Of a stretch of 35,720 bases of DNA, positions 1-7,404 are shown piece after piece (position 1 is the first letter of the stretch; the number at the start of each line of letters is the position of its first letter). The position numbers were made by a program, and so were the translations under genes. This DNA comes from Candidatus Aerophobota bacterium. Its GTDB lineage: Bacteria > Aerophobota > Aerophobia > Aerophobales > JAGGVN01. The stretch lies in NCBI GenBank assembly GCA_021158005.1, contig JAGGVN010000025.1, positions 1-35,720 on the forward strand, given 5' to 3'. The notes under the pieces were generated by a model. It did not search any database. It saw nothing but the letters and a program-made list of their open reading frames with translations, and was not told where the DNA came from.

Positions 1-112
1 AGAAAGATTAGCTAAAACAATAAAGTGAAAATAGCAACTCTGCGCTCTTAAAAGAAAAGTATTTGAAAGAATGATTTTTTATAAATTAGAAAAACTAAAG
101 GGAGGAAATATT

Positions 113-322
113 ATGCCAATTAAATTTACAAAAAATGCAACTTTAGATCAAATTTTGAGGCATCCTGAAGGAAAAAGGATTCTTACTAAATATCACTTAC
201 CCTGCTTGCATTGCCCGATGGCTGCTTATGAAATGGGAAGGTTGAAAATCGGAGAAGTTGCAAAAATTTATGGAATTAATATAGAAAATTTACTTGCAGA
301 ATTAAATTGTACAAAAAGTTAA
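113..322 (+). CDS. DUF1858 (hybrid-cluster-protein-associated redox disulfide) protein
   Basis: This is a 69-residue protein of the DUF1858 family, a small fold often found beside or fused to hybrid cluster proteins and thought to carry a redox-active cysteine pair. The CxxC sits in 'LPCLHCPMA', after the typical opening 'MPIKFTKNATLDQIL' and 'HPEGKRILTKY'. The second half ('LKIGEVAKIYGINIENLLAELN') resembles the family's helical C-terminus. The ORF track begins at 71, but GGGAGG at 100-105 lies at the right distance from the ATG at 113, so I use that start. The role is only known at family level. No partner hybrid-cluster gene is visible in the window. Confidence 0.85.
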   Translation: MPIKFTKNATLDQILRHPEGKRILTKYHLPCLHCPMAAYEMGRLKIGEVAKIYGINIENLLAELNCTKS

Positions 323-642
323 GGTAAAATTTGATGTCAATGGAAAGTAAATTAGAGTCTTCCCAAAATTTTTGAAAGGAAGGGATTCCCAGTATTTATT
401 GGAGGTTTATGTTCTATTATTTATTCCAAAGGTTAATATCCTTTATCTTCAGAGTAGATAAAATTCTTCTTGTATTCCTTCCTCCTCGGGATACAATCCT
501 GTGAACTTCTTCTTTAAATAATAAGGTAAGCTGTCTCTATGGTTTCTATTAATTCAATGGCATCTAAGGAGGAATGAGCGATTCAACCTGGATATCTTTT
601 TCCGAATCAGCAGATTTAAGATTTACCTCAGTTCTTTCTTTA
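323..642. other. Gene-poor stretch with a decayed minus-strand reading frame
   Basis: No intact ORF is present. On the minus strand, just past the stop of the Gfo/Idh/MocA gene, a broken frame can be followed: 'DKERTEVNLKSADSEKDIQVESLIPP', then a shift to 'LDAIELIETIETAYLII'. The latter loosely recalls the C-terminal helix of Gfo/Idh/MocA oxidoreductases. This may be the ghost of a second, deleted oxidoreductase copy, but the match is weak. I see no RNA gene or clear terminator here. Confidence 0.3.
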
Positions 643-1641
643 TCATAAAGCGACCTTTTGTCCCTTTCTTCCTGACTTATAAATAGCTTTTGTTAACCTG
701 ATTACTTTAAGTCCACACTCACCTGGTGAGTGGACTTTCTCTTTTCCTAAAATAGCCCGGATAAAATTAGTATCCGGGTCAGAAGAAGAAGGCAAATGAG
801 ATGGTTGATAAATATCCCCATTAGATAATTGATGATAGACTTTACCCTCCTGGAAAAAAAGAGCTCCTTCACTCCCCCAGATAGAAAGATTCTCATACCA
901 ACCAGGAGCATCACCAGAAATAGCTATACTGGCTAAGGCTCCGTTTTTAAACTTAATAGAAAAACTGGAAAAAATATCTACTTTTAACTCCTGCTTATCT
1001 ACAAAAGCAAAAACTTCTTTAGGTTCAAGCTCCGTTAGCCAGAGGGTAATATCAATAAGATGACTCCCAGAATCCATTAGTTGCCCACCCCCAGAAAGTT
1101 GGGGATTTTGTCTCCAGGTATTATCACTAAGCGAACGCCACTCCTGGGCTAATGAAGCAGAGATGAATTTTATTTCTCCTAATTTACCCTCTTCTATAAC
1201 TTTCTTAGCATAGAGAAATATAGGCTGATAGTGACGTTGATAAGCAACAAGTAAAACTTTATTTTTCTCTTTAGCTTTATTTATTAATTTTTCAGCATGA
1301 GAGACTTCTGTAGTCATTGGTTTTTCTACCAAAACATGGAGGCCCTTTTCAAGACTATACAAGCACTGAGAAAAATGAAGAGTATGAGGGGTGAAAATCC
1401 CTACAGCGTCAAGGTGACATCTTTCAATCATTTCTTTATAATCAGTAAATACTAAAGAATCATCTTTGTTTTTCCCTATAAACTCTTCTTTTAGACTAAG
1501 AGCTGCTTTTCTATTAGTGTCGGCAAAACCACTTAGCTCTATCTGAGGTAGACTCCTCAATCGTTTTATATGAGCGGTGCTTATTCCTCCACATCCAATT
1601 ATTCCTACCTTAATTTTTCTTTTTTCTCGATTAGGATCCAT
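643..1641 (-). CDS. Gfo/Idh/MocA family NAD(P)-dependent oxidoreductase
   Basis: This is a 332-residue cytosolic dehydrogenase of the Gfo/Idh/MocA family, which oxidises or reduces sugars, inositols and similar polyols with NAD(P). The N-terminal Rossmann fold opens with 'KVGIIGCGGISTAHIKRL'. The family signature 'HVLVEKPMTTEVSHAEKLI' contains the conserved EKP lysine at about residue 95. The second domain carries 'GGGQLMDSGSHLIDITLWL', including the usual D-x-G-x-H-x-x-D catalytic/structural segment. AAGGAGG lies 5 nt before the ATG at 1641, so I prefer this to the ORF-track start at 1671. The gene stands alone, with decayed sequence on both sides. Substrate is unknown. Proximity to the inositol operon makes an inositol substrate possible, but this is only inference. 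Confidence 0.88.
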   Translation of the reverse strand: MDPNREKRKIKVGIIGCGGISTAHIKRLRSLPQIELSGFADTNRKAALSLKEEFIGKNKDDSLVFTDYKEMIERCHLDAVGIFTPHTLHFSQCLYSLEKGLHVLVEKPMTTEVSHAEKLINKAKEKNKVLLVAYQRHYQPIFLYAKKVIEEGKLGEIKFISASLAQEWRSLSDNTWRQNPQLSGGGQLMDSGSHLIDITLWLTELEPKEVFAFVDKQELKVDIFSSFSIKFKNGALASIAISGDAPGWYENLSIWGSEGALFFQEGKVYHQLSNGDIYQPSHLPSSSDPDTNFIRAILGKEKVHSPGECGLKVIRLTKAIYKSGRKGQKVAL

Positions 1642-1671
1642 CATATCCTCCTTCTTTAATAAACTTATCAA

Positions 1672-2100
1672 TTCCTATTTTCTGTTTATTTTAAATTTAA
1701 TCTTTGCTTAGTAAAGACGCAATATCTTTTGCCTTTCCTCCTACCTCTTATAGCTATAATTCTCCTCCCCATCTGGAGGCTTCGCTTCCAACTTTTATGT
1801 TAGGGAAATGACGGCTGATTAATACCAATGTTTCCAGAAACCGCTGGGCAATAGATTCAGCTCCAGCTTGAAGGATTTCTTTCGGTAAAGTGTTAGAGAT
1901 TGAATTCAAAATTGATCTCTCCTTTGCTGATGTCCTTCAGTTAGGAGAGTGTTAAATAAACTCCTCTTTCTGTGTCAGGACATCCCTATCAGATAGAATC
2001 CTTCGAAAAGAATAAAGAAATTTATTAAAATATTTTACCAGGAAATACAAAAATGAAAAGGAGCGAGAAAAAGAAAAAGGTTAATTAAGATTTATATGCA
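1672..2100. other. Intergenic stretch with a gene remnant
   Basis: No intact gene is present. A 60-codon open frame on the minus strand (1754-1936, stop at 1754-1756) reads '...SNTLPKEILQAGAESIAQRFLETLVLISRHFPNIKVGSEASRWGGEL'. It looks protein-like, with hydrophobic/amphipathic helix periodicity, but has no start codon or ribosome-binding site. In a neighbouring frame the upstream part reads 'LKDISKGEINFEFNL', so a frameshifted gene end is the likeliest explanation. I do not recognise the family. Confidence 0.35.
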
Positions 2101-2130
2101 TGTCCTATTTTTTTAATTCGATATCTTCCT

Positions 2131-2160
2131 TTTACAAAATGATAAATGTCCTCGTATAAT
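2131..2160 (+). promoter_or_regulatory. Candidate distal promoter (P1) of the inositol operon
   Basis: TTTACA (2131-2136) and a consensus TATAAT (2155-2160) are separated by 18 bp. Transcription from here would start near 2167 and give a leader of about 160 nt containing the palindrome at 2173-2184 and the inverted repeat at 2189-2258. Confidence 0.5.
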
Positions 2161-2172
2161 TGCCGGATCTCA

Positions 2173-2184
2173 GTCTTATAAGAC
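2173..2184. promoter_or_regulatory. Perfect 12-bp palindrome, possible operator
   Basis: GTCTTATAAGAC is a perfect palindrome just after the expected P1 start point. It could bind a dimeric regulator. Position relative to both promoters is the only support. Confidence 0.4.
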
Positions 2185-2188
2185 CTAT

Positions 2189-2258
2189 GGAGAAAGAAGA
2201 TGTTTAAAGAGTCCTTCTCGCCTTGGCAAGGTTATTGCGATGCTTGACTTCTTTCTCC
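2189..2258. repeat. 11-bp inverted repeat overlapping the proximal -35 box
   Basis: GGAGAAAGAAG (2189-2199) and CTTCTTTCTCC (2248-2258) are exact reverse complements. The right arm overlaps the -35 box of the proximal promoter (2244-2249). The interval contains the small palindrome CCTTGGCAAGG (2221-2231). In a P1 transcript this could fold as a long-looped hairpin. On DNA it could be a pair of operator half-sites. Confidence 0.5.
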
Positions 2259-2272
2259 AAAATGTATATAAT
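2244..2272 (+). promoter_or_regulatory. Strong sigma-70-type promoter (P2) of the inositol operon
   Basis: TTGACT (2244-2249) and a perfect TATAAT (2267-2272) lie 17 bp apart, about 55 bp before the ino1 start codon. This is close to the bacterial housekeeping consensus. Confidence 0.8.
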
Positions 2273-2327
2273 TAAATAATTTACCAGAAAAGTTTTTACT
2301 CCCCGGTAAAGAAGAAAGGAGGAAAAG

Positions 2328-3416
2328 ATGAGTAAAATTAGAATTGGAATTGTAGGAATTGGAAACTGTGCTAGTTCATTAATCCAAGGATTAGAATATT
2401 ATAAAGATAAGGGAGAGGAGACCGGGCTAATGCATCCTGAGCTCGGTGGGTATAAATTAAGTGATATTAAGGTAGTGGCTGCTTTTGATATAGATGAAAG
2501 AAAAGTAGGACGAGATTTAAGTGAAGCCCTCTTTGTCGAACCGAACTGTACTAAAATTTTCTACCCTCATGTTCCTTATTACGGAGTGAAGGTAAAGATG
2601 GGTAAGGTTCTGGATGGAGTAGCGGAACATATGAAAGATTATCCTCCAAATAGAGCTTTTCGCGTGAGTAAAGAGAATCCTTGTGACATAGTGAAGGAAT
2701 TAAAAGAGAGTGGAGCGGAAATTTTAATAAATTATCTTCCGGTAGGGTCAGAAGAAGGAACAAGATTTTATGCGCAAGTAGCCCTGGAAGCAGGAGTGGG
2801 TTTTGTTAACTGTATTCCCGTATTTGTTGCTTCTGATAAAGAATGGGGAGAAAAATTTACCAAGAAAGGGCTTCCTATTGTGGGGGATGATATAAAAGCT
2901 CAGATAGGTGCTACCATTGTCCACAGAGTTCTTACTAAATTATTTGTTGACCGGGGGGTAAAAGTGGACAGAACCTATCAGCTTAATGTAGGAGGAAATA
3001 CTGACTTTTTGAATATGATTGCCCGGAATAGGCTTCGCTCAAAGAAGATTTCCAAAACAGAGGCAGTTGAATCTCAAATGATAGAAGCAATCTCTCCGGA
3101 AAATATCTATATTGGACCGAGTGACTATGTTCCCTGGTTAAATGATAATAAGGTATGTTTCATTAGAATGGAAGGGAAAGAGTTTGGTAATGTTCCTCTT
3201 ACTCTGGACCTTAGACTTTCTGTGGAAGATTCACCCAATAGCGCCGGAGTAGTGGTAGATGCTATAAGATGCTGCAAGATTGCTCTGGATAGAAAAGTAG
3301 GTGGACCTCTGATTTCTATCTCCTCTTATGCTATGAAGCATCCTCCAGTTCAATATTCTGATTCCGAAGCTAAAAGACGGGTGGAAGATTTTATTCTGGG
3401 AAAGATTGAGAGATAG
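2328..3416 (+). CDS. ino1: myo-Inositol-1-phosphate synthase
   Basis: This is a 362-residue NAD-dependent cytosolic enzyme that cyclises glucose 6-phosphate to L-myo-inositol 1-phosphate (1D-myo-inositol 3-phosphate). It has the short bacterial/archaeal form of the family. The N-terminal NAD-binding loop is 'IGIVGIGNCASSLIQGLEYY'. Other hallmark segments are 'VAAFDIDERKVGRDL', 'GDDIKAQIGATIVHR' (about residues 188-202) and 'LNVGGNTDFLNM', with conserved lysine/aspartate active-site residues. AAAGGAGG precedes the ATG. It is the first gene of a three-gene inositol set, with only 3 bp between its stop and the next start. A near-consensus promoter and several palindromes lie just upstream, so expression is probably controlled. 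Confidence 0.95.
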   Translation: MSKIRIGIVGIGNCASSLIQGLEYYKDKGEETGLMHPELGGYKLSDIKVVAAFDIDERKVGRDLSEALFVEPNCTKIFYPHVPYYGVKVKMGKVLDGVAEHMKDYPPNRAFRVSKENPCDIVKELKESGAEILINYLPVGSEEGTRFYAQVALEAGVGFVNCIPVFVASDKEWGEKFTKKGLPIVGDDIKAQIGATIVHRVLTKLFVDRGVKVDRTYQLNVGGNTDFLNMIARNRLRSKKISKTEAVESQMIEAISPENIYIGPSDYVPWLNDNKVCFIRMEGKEFGNVPLTLDLRLSVEDSPNSAGVVVDAIRCCKIALDRKVGGPLISISSYAMKHPPVQYSDSEAKRRVEDFILGKIER

Positions 3417-3419
3417 GGA

Positions 3420-4115
3420 ATGAAGGCAGTGATTTTGGCGGCTGGTCAAGGGAATAGAATTTCCTCTCTGGGTTTGCCTAAACCTTTAATAGAGATAGAA
3501 GGTTTATCGCTACTGGAGAGGACAATTCTTTTCTTTATCTATCTCCAGGTGAGAAAATTTATAATTGTGGTGGGGTATAGAGCTACAGAAATTAAGAATT
3601 TCTTGAAAGAGCGGAAGATAAGTAAAGAAGTCGAAATTACCTGGGTGGAAAATCCCCAGTTTCACCGGGGTAACGGAGTATCCGTCCTCTGTGCACAAAA
3701 TTATGTAGATGATTGGTTTCTCTTGAGTATGGTAGATCATCTGTATGAACCAGCTATCTTTCTGGATTTTCCTTCCAGAAAAGGTGACCTGGTTTGTGCT
3801 GTTGATTCTGAGCCAAGATTTGCCGATCCTCAAGGAGCCACTAAGGTTTTCTTTGAGGACGGCGTAATCAGAAAAATAGGAAAAAGTCTTAAAAATTATA
3901 ATGCCTTAGATTGCGGTCTTTTCTTATGTTCAAAGAAAATTTTTCCTGTTTTAAAAGAAACAATAAGAGAGGGAAGAGAAGAATGGGACGAAGCAAAGAA
4001 TAGATTTGCTCGAGAATACGGAGCAGAGTTCTTTGACATCAAAGGTGGATTTTGGATAGATGTAGATACTCCTGAAGATTTAATTAAAGCAAAAAAACTG
4101 TTGTCTTCTCGTTAA
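3420..4115 (+). CDS. CTP:inositol-1-phosphate cytidylyltransferase-like nucleotidyltransferase
   Basis: This 231-residue nucleotidyltransferase (MobA/GlmU-like Rossmann fold) probably makes CDP-inositol from CTP and inositol 1-phosphate. The nucleotide-binding start 'MKAVILAAGQGNRI' is followed by 'LPKPLIEI' with the catalytic-type lysine K21. Metal-binding aspartates are plausible in 'MVDHLYE' (D106) and 'FWIDVDTPEDL' (about D214). It lies between ino1 and the CDP-alcohol phosphotransferase, as expected for di-myo-inositol phosphate synthesis. The inositol-specific assignment rests on this context. By sequence alone it could be another sugar-1-phosphate or polyol-phosphate cytidylyltransferase. 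The next gene carries a homologous but degenerate copy of this domain. Confidence 0.8.
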   Translation: MKAVILAAGQGNRISSLGLPKPLIEIEGLSLLERTILFFIYLQVRKFIIVVGYRATEIKNFLKERKISKEVEITWVENPQFHRGNGVSVLCAQNYVDDWFLLSMVDHLYEPAIFLDFPSRKGDLVCAVDSEPRFADPQGATKVFFEDGVIRKIGKSLKNYNALDCGLFLCSKKIFPVLKETIREGREEWDEAKNRFAREYGAEFFDIKGGFWIDVDTPEDLIKAKKLLSSR

Positions 4116-4127
4116 AGGGAAAAGTAA

Positions 4128-5450
4128 ATGAAAGCAATAATTCTGGGCAAAGGAGAGAAGCAAAAGGAATTTAAAATATGTGGGTTATCTTTGATAGAAA
4201 GAGCTCTTTATCTTTTAAGGGCAGCAGAAATAAGAGAAGTAATTATTTTTAAAGAATTTTCTCTTGAAAAGAAGAAAAAAATAGAGAAAAGATTAGGAGT
4301 AAAACTGGAAGTTGTTAGAGATAATAAGGCTTTATCTTCTTTGATTGAACGAATGAAGAAGGAGGAGGTTTTTCTTATTTTAAATGAAAATTTTATCTTT
4401 GATATTAATCTCTTGAGAATTTTATTAAAGCATAAAGGAACAATTCTATGTAGTAGTGATTTCAAAAAGGTATCTTCTGTTTCTCTCCCACGAATTTCTT
4501 TTAAAGATGGACGGGTAGAAGGGATTGGTGAAAATCTTATTAATTATCAGGGAGTTTATACGGGGATAGCTCTTTGCGAGAAAAGAATACTTCTTTCTTT
4601 GTTAAAGGAGGAGCAGGCTCTCAATCTTTCCTGGCCAATAAGTCTGAATGAGATTTTAAAAAAAGAGAGAGTAGCTTATTTGAATCTATCCACACTTAAA
4701 TATTATGATAGTGAGGTAAGAAGAGAGGTTAGACCTTTCTGGCAATATCTAAGATCAGAAGAAGATTTAAAAACAGCAAAAAAACATCTTATTGGAGGAA
4801 TTCAAAAAAAGACTCTGGATGTTTTTGCCTGGTACATCCATAGGCCCGTAGAGAATAAGATTACCTGGTGGCTTTGTGAACTACCCTTAACTCCCAATCA
4901 GCTTACTTTGATTACTTTTATTTTAGCTCTTTTTGTAACTTTTCTCTTCTTCAAAGGGTATCTCTTAGCAGCTTCCCTGCTTACCTTAGTAGTGAATATT
5001 CTTGATGGATTAGATGGCAAACAAGCGAGAGCAAAGGGGATGTTTACTAAGTTTGGGAATCTTGAACATTCCTTAGATACTATCTATGAACAGTCCTGGT
5101 ATATAGCTTTTTCCTGGGCTCTTTTTACATCCTCAGGGAAACTTTTGCCTCTTCAGCTCTGCCTGGTAATGATTCTCTTTGATACCTTCAGTCGGCATTG
5201 TTCTATGCAATTCCGAATGACTATGGGAATTCCTCTGGCCGACTACTCCCGATTTGACCGTTCGTTTAGAAAGTTTGACGGAAGAAGAAATATTTATACT
5301 TTTTATATCTTTATCGGTATCCTTGCCGGGGTTCCTTTATTTTCTCTTATAGCTATGTGTCTTCATGCTGTTTTAACCGGATTAGTCTATTTTGTAAGAG
5401 CTACCACCCATATGCATAAATTTGACAAAGGAAAAGTTCTTAAGGAGTAA
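4128..5450 (+). CDS. CDP-alcohol phosphotransferase with degenerate nucleotidyltransferase domain (DIPP-synthase-like)
   Basis: This is a 440-residue membrane enzyme. Residues 1 to about 225 align with the preceding cytidylyltransferase ('DGRVEGIGENLINYQG', 'EEDLKTAKKHL'). However, the GxGxR loop has become 'GKGEKQK', the KP lysine is gone, VDH is 'NEN' and DVDTP is 'YLRS', so the domain is probably inactive. Residues about 235-440 are a multi-pass CDP-alcohol phosphatidyltransferase domain with 'LDGLDGKQARAKGMFTKFG' (D293, D296). The rest of the motif is irregular: H314 sits where an Asp is usual, and D317/E321 follow three residues later. The C-terminal 'GRRNIYTFYIFIG' resembles DIPP synthases. 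In known systems this enzyme joins CDP-inositol to inositol 1-phosphate, giving phosphorylated di-myo-inositol phosphate. An inositol-lipid role is the alternative. Confidence 0.8.
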   Translation: MKAIILGKGEKQKEFKICGLSLIERALYLLRAAEIREVIIFKEFSLEKKKKIEKRLGVKLEVVRDNKALSSLIERMKKEEVFLILNENFIFDINLLRILLKHKGTILCSSDFKKVSSVSLPRISFKDGRVEGIGENLINYQGVYTGIALCEKRILLSLLKEEQALNLSWPISLNEILKKERVAYLNLSTLKYYDSEVRREVRPFWQYLRSEEDLKTAKKHLIGGIQKKTLDVFAWYIHRPVENKITWWLCELPLTPNQLTLITFILALFVTFLFFKGYLLAASLLTLVVNILDGLDGKQARAKGMFTKFGNLEHSLDTIYEQSWYIAFSWALFTSSGKLLPLQLCLVMILFDTFSRHCSMQFRMTMGIPLADYSRFDRSFRKFDGRRNIYTFYIFIGILAGVPLFSLIAMCLHAVLTGLVYFVRATTHMHKFDKGKVLKE

Positions 5451-5458
5451 ATTGCAGA

Positions 5459-5569
5459 ATGAATTTAATCTTCAGATTAGCCAAATATCCGGGGTTTACC
5501 CTGATTGGTATAAAGAAACAAAACTATTTATTAAATAGAAAATGTTTAAAAAAAGGAGGATACTATTAA
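5459..5569 (+). CDS. Possible 36-residue small ORF
   Basis: This short frame ('MNLIFRLAKYPGFTLIGIKKQ...') starts 8 bp after the phosphotransferase stop. AAGGAG lies about 12 nt upstream. It runs 28 bases into the next gene in another frame. Its last codons contain the strong GGAGG (5555-5559) that is otherwise misplaced for the next gene. It could be a small membrane peptide, a coupling leader or chance. I do not recognise it. Confidence 0.25.
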   Translation: MNLIFRLAKYPGFTLIGIKKQNYLLNRKCLKKGGYY

Positions 5570-7404
5570 GTGGCGGAATTATCTTAATTTTACTTTTCTC
5601 AGGAGGGGTAAAAGTTTTTTCCTCTATTGGGGTTCAGGTAGACTTAGGTTTTGAAGGTTATTACCCCGTAGATAAATGGGTTCCTTTACATATTCTTTTC
5701 ACTAATGAAGGACCTTTAGTAAAAGGAAATCTTCTTGTAAAATGGAAGAAAAATAAATCTCTTTCCCTAAAACCAACTGAGGTTAGTTATCTCATTCCTC
5801 TTTCTCTTCCACCTTCCTCAAAAAAGTTATATACCACCACTCTTCTTTTAGAATCAGGAGTATCTTCTTTACAGCTTTTGCTCCTTGCAGAAGATAGAAT
5901 TATTTTTAAGAAAGAAATCCCCTTAAAGCCTCTTTATATGAAAGAAGGATTAATTCTGGTGGTTAATAAAAAAGGTTCAGGGTTCGATTTTCTAAATCAG
6001 TTCTCAGACGAAAAGAAGAGAAGAGTTTTTTATATAAAGATGGAAAATTTACCCCGGCAGTGGATAGGATATGACGGAGTAGATGTATTAATAATTGATG
6101 AGGTTTCTTCTCTTAACTTAGAAGATACTCAGAAAGAAGCTTTAAAGAGATGGCTTTCCGTGGGAGGAACTCTTATAATTACGGCGCGGGGGGATTATGG
6201 AAAGTTTACTTCTTCTTTTCTTTTCGAATTGCTCCCTATAGAGATCACCGGAAAAGTAGTTTTAAATCCTCCATTTTCTTTTTCGAAAGAAAATTTTAAA
6301 GGATCCTTAGAGAAACTTGAAGTATGGAAAATTTACTCTTCTCAGGGAGAAGTAAAAATTAGAGAGAAAGGTATTCCCCTTCTGATAAAGTTTAAAAAAG
6401 GAGGGGGGCAGATTTTTTTTCTGGCTACAGATTTCTTCTCATCACCTTTTAGAGATTGGCCAGGAAGGTGGAAATTATGGGAAGAGATGATAGAAAAAAA
6501 GAGCCTGCCCTCTATCCCCCGGGGTATGTTGAATGGGATTATGGAACCTCTTTTTTTATTGGAAAAACCTTCTTATCCTTCCCGGATGAAATTTCTTTTA
6601 TTTTTGAGTGTCTATCTTTTGGTTCTGGGTATTTTTTATATCTTTAAGAAGAAATCTTTACCAGGAGGAAAAAGGGGGAAACTCATTTTCTTTTTAATAA
6701 TTTTCCTCTTTTCTTTTACTTCCTACTATCTATTTGGACGCAAAATAAAACAAGAGAATACTTTCTTAAAGGAAATAAGCATTTATTATAAGAGTGGAGA
6801 AAGTCCCCAGGCACGAGTAGAGAGTTATTTTCTTCTCTTTTCTTCTCAAGAAGATTCTTTTAAACTTAAAACTCGGGCAGAAACCTCTTTTGTGAGTACT
6901 CTTCCAGGGAAAAATGAAAAGATTCACAGGGATTTAGAACTTCTTTTTGATAAGGGAAAAGTATTCTTTACTTTTTTTAGTAAACCCTGGTCTTTTTATA
7001 GTTTTCGCACAGAAACCATTCTTGAATTTCCTCTTTACGGAAAGGTAGAGAAGGAAGGCAGCTTTAAAATATCCTTGAGGAATTTAAATCTTTTTCCTCT
7101 TGAAGATATATTGATTATCTATAAAGAAAAGTATCTTTTTTTTAAGAAACTTCCCTCTCTAAGTGAAAGAGAGTTTACCTTTAATTCAGAAAGGGGAAAA
7201 GATGCGCGTATTTCCTCCCTCGAGGAATCAAAAAGAAAGATTCTTAATCAAATATTTAACCATAAGAAAATAAAGGAAATTTCTTTTAAGAATCCTTTAC
7301 TGGTGGGATGGTTTCGAAAATTTCCCTCCCCGATAGTGGAGGTTAAAGGAGGAATAAATCAAAAATTTACGGGATTGATTTTAATGGTTTTGAAGATTAT
7401 TTGA
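5542..7404 (+). CDS. Exported/membrane protein with GATase-like domain, MoxR/VWA cluster
   Basis: This is a 620-residue envelope protein of unknown function, the first clear member of the MoxR/VWA operon. It has a basic N-terminus and signal/anchor helix ('KKRRILLSGGIILILLFSGG'). A beta-rich extracytoplasmic region follows, then a class-I glutamine-amidotransferase-like fold suggested by 'YDGVDVLIIDEVSSL' and 'LKRWLSVGGTLIITARGDYG' (residues about 175-225) and 'GGGQIFFLATDFFSSPF'. Two membrane helices lie at about 349-368 and 379-397, followed by a C-terminal domain of about 200 residues. I see no Cys-His-Glu triad, so enzymatic amidotransferase activity is unlikely. No good ribosome-binding site precedes the ATG. 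A perfect GGAGG lies inside the first codons instead, so the exact start is uncertain. Confidence 0.7.
   Translation: MFKKRRILLSGGIILILLFSGGVKVFSSIGVQVDLGFEGYYPVDKWVPLHILFTNEGPLVKGNLLVKWKKNKSLSLKPTEVSYLIPLSLPPSSKKLYTTTLLLESGVSSLQLLLLAEDRIIFKKEIPLKPLYMKEGLILVVNKKGSGFDFLNQFSDEKKRRVFYIKMENLPRQWIGYDGVDVLIIDEVSSLNLEDTQKEALKRWLSVGGTLIITARGDYGKFTSSFLFELLPIEITGKVVLNPPFSFSKENFKGSLEKLEVWKIYSSQGEVKIREKGIPLLIKFKKGGGQIFFLATDFFSSPFRDWPGRWKLWEEMIEKKSLPSIPRGMLNGIMEPLFLLEKPSYPSRMKFLLFLSVYLLVLGIFYIFKKKSLPGGKRGKLIFFLIIFLFSFTSYYLFGRKIKQENTFLKEISIYYKSGESPQARVESYFLLFSSQEDSFKLKTRAETSFVSTLPGKNEKIHRDLELLFDKGKVFFTFFSKPWSFYSFRTETILEFPLYGKVEKEGSFKISLRNLNLFPLEDILIIYKEKYLFFKKLPSLSEREFTFNSERGKDARISSLEESKRKILNQIFNHKKIKEISFKNPLLVGWFRKFPSPIVEVKGGINQKFTGLILMVLKII

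Noticed and set aside
3510-3833. 107-codon minus-strand ORF
   Set aside because: It is antisense to the cytidylyltransferase gene, with no start signal.
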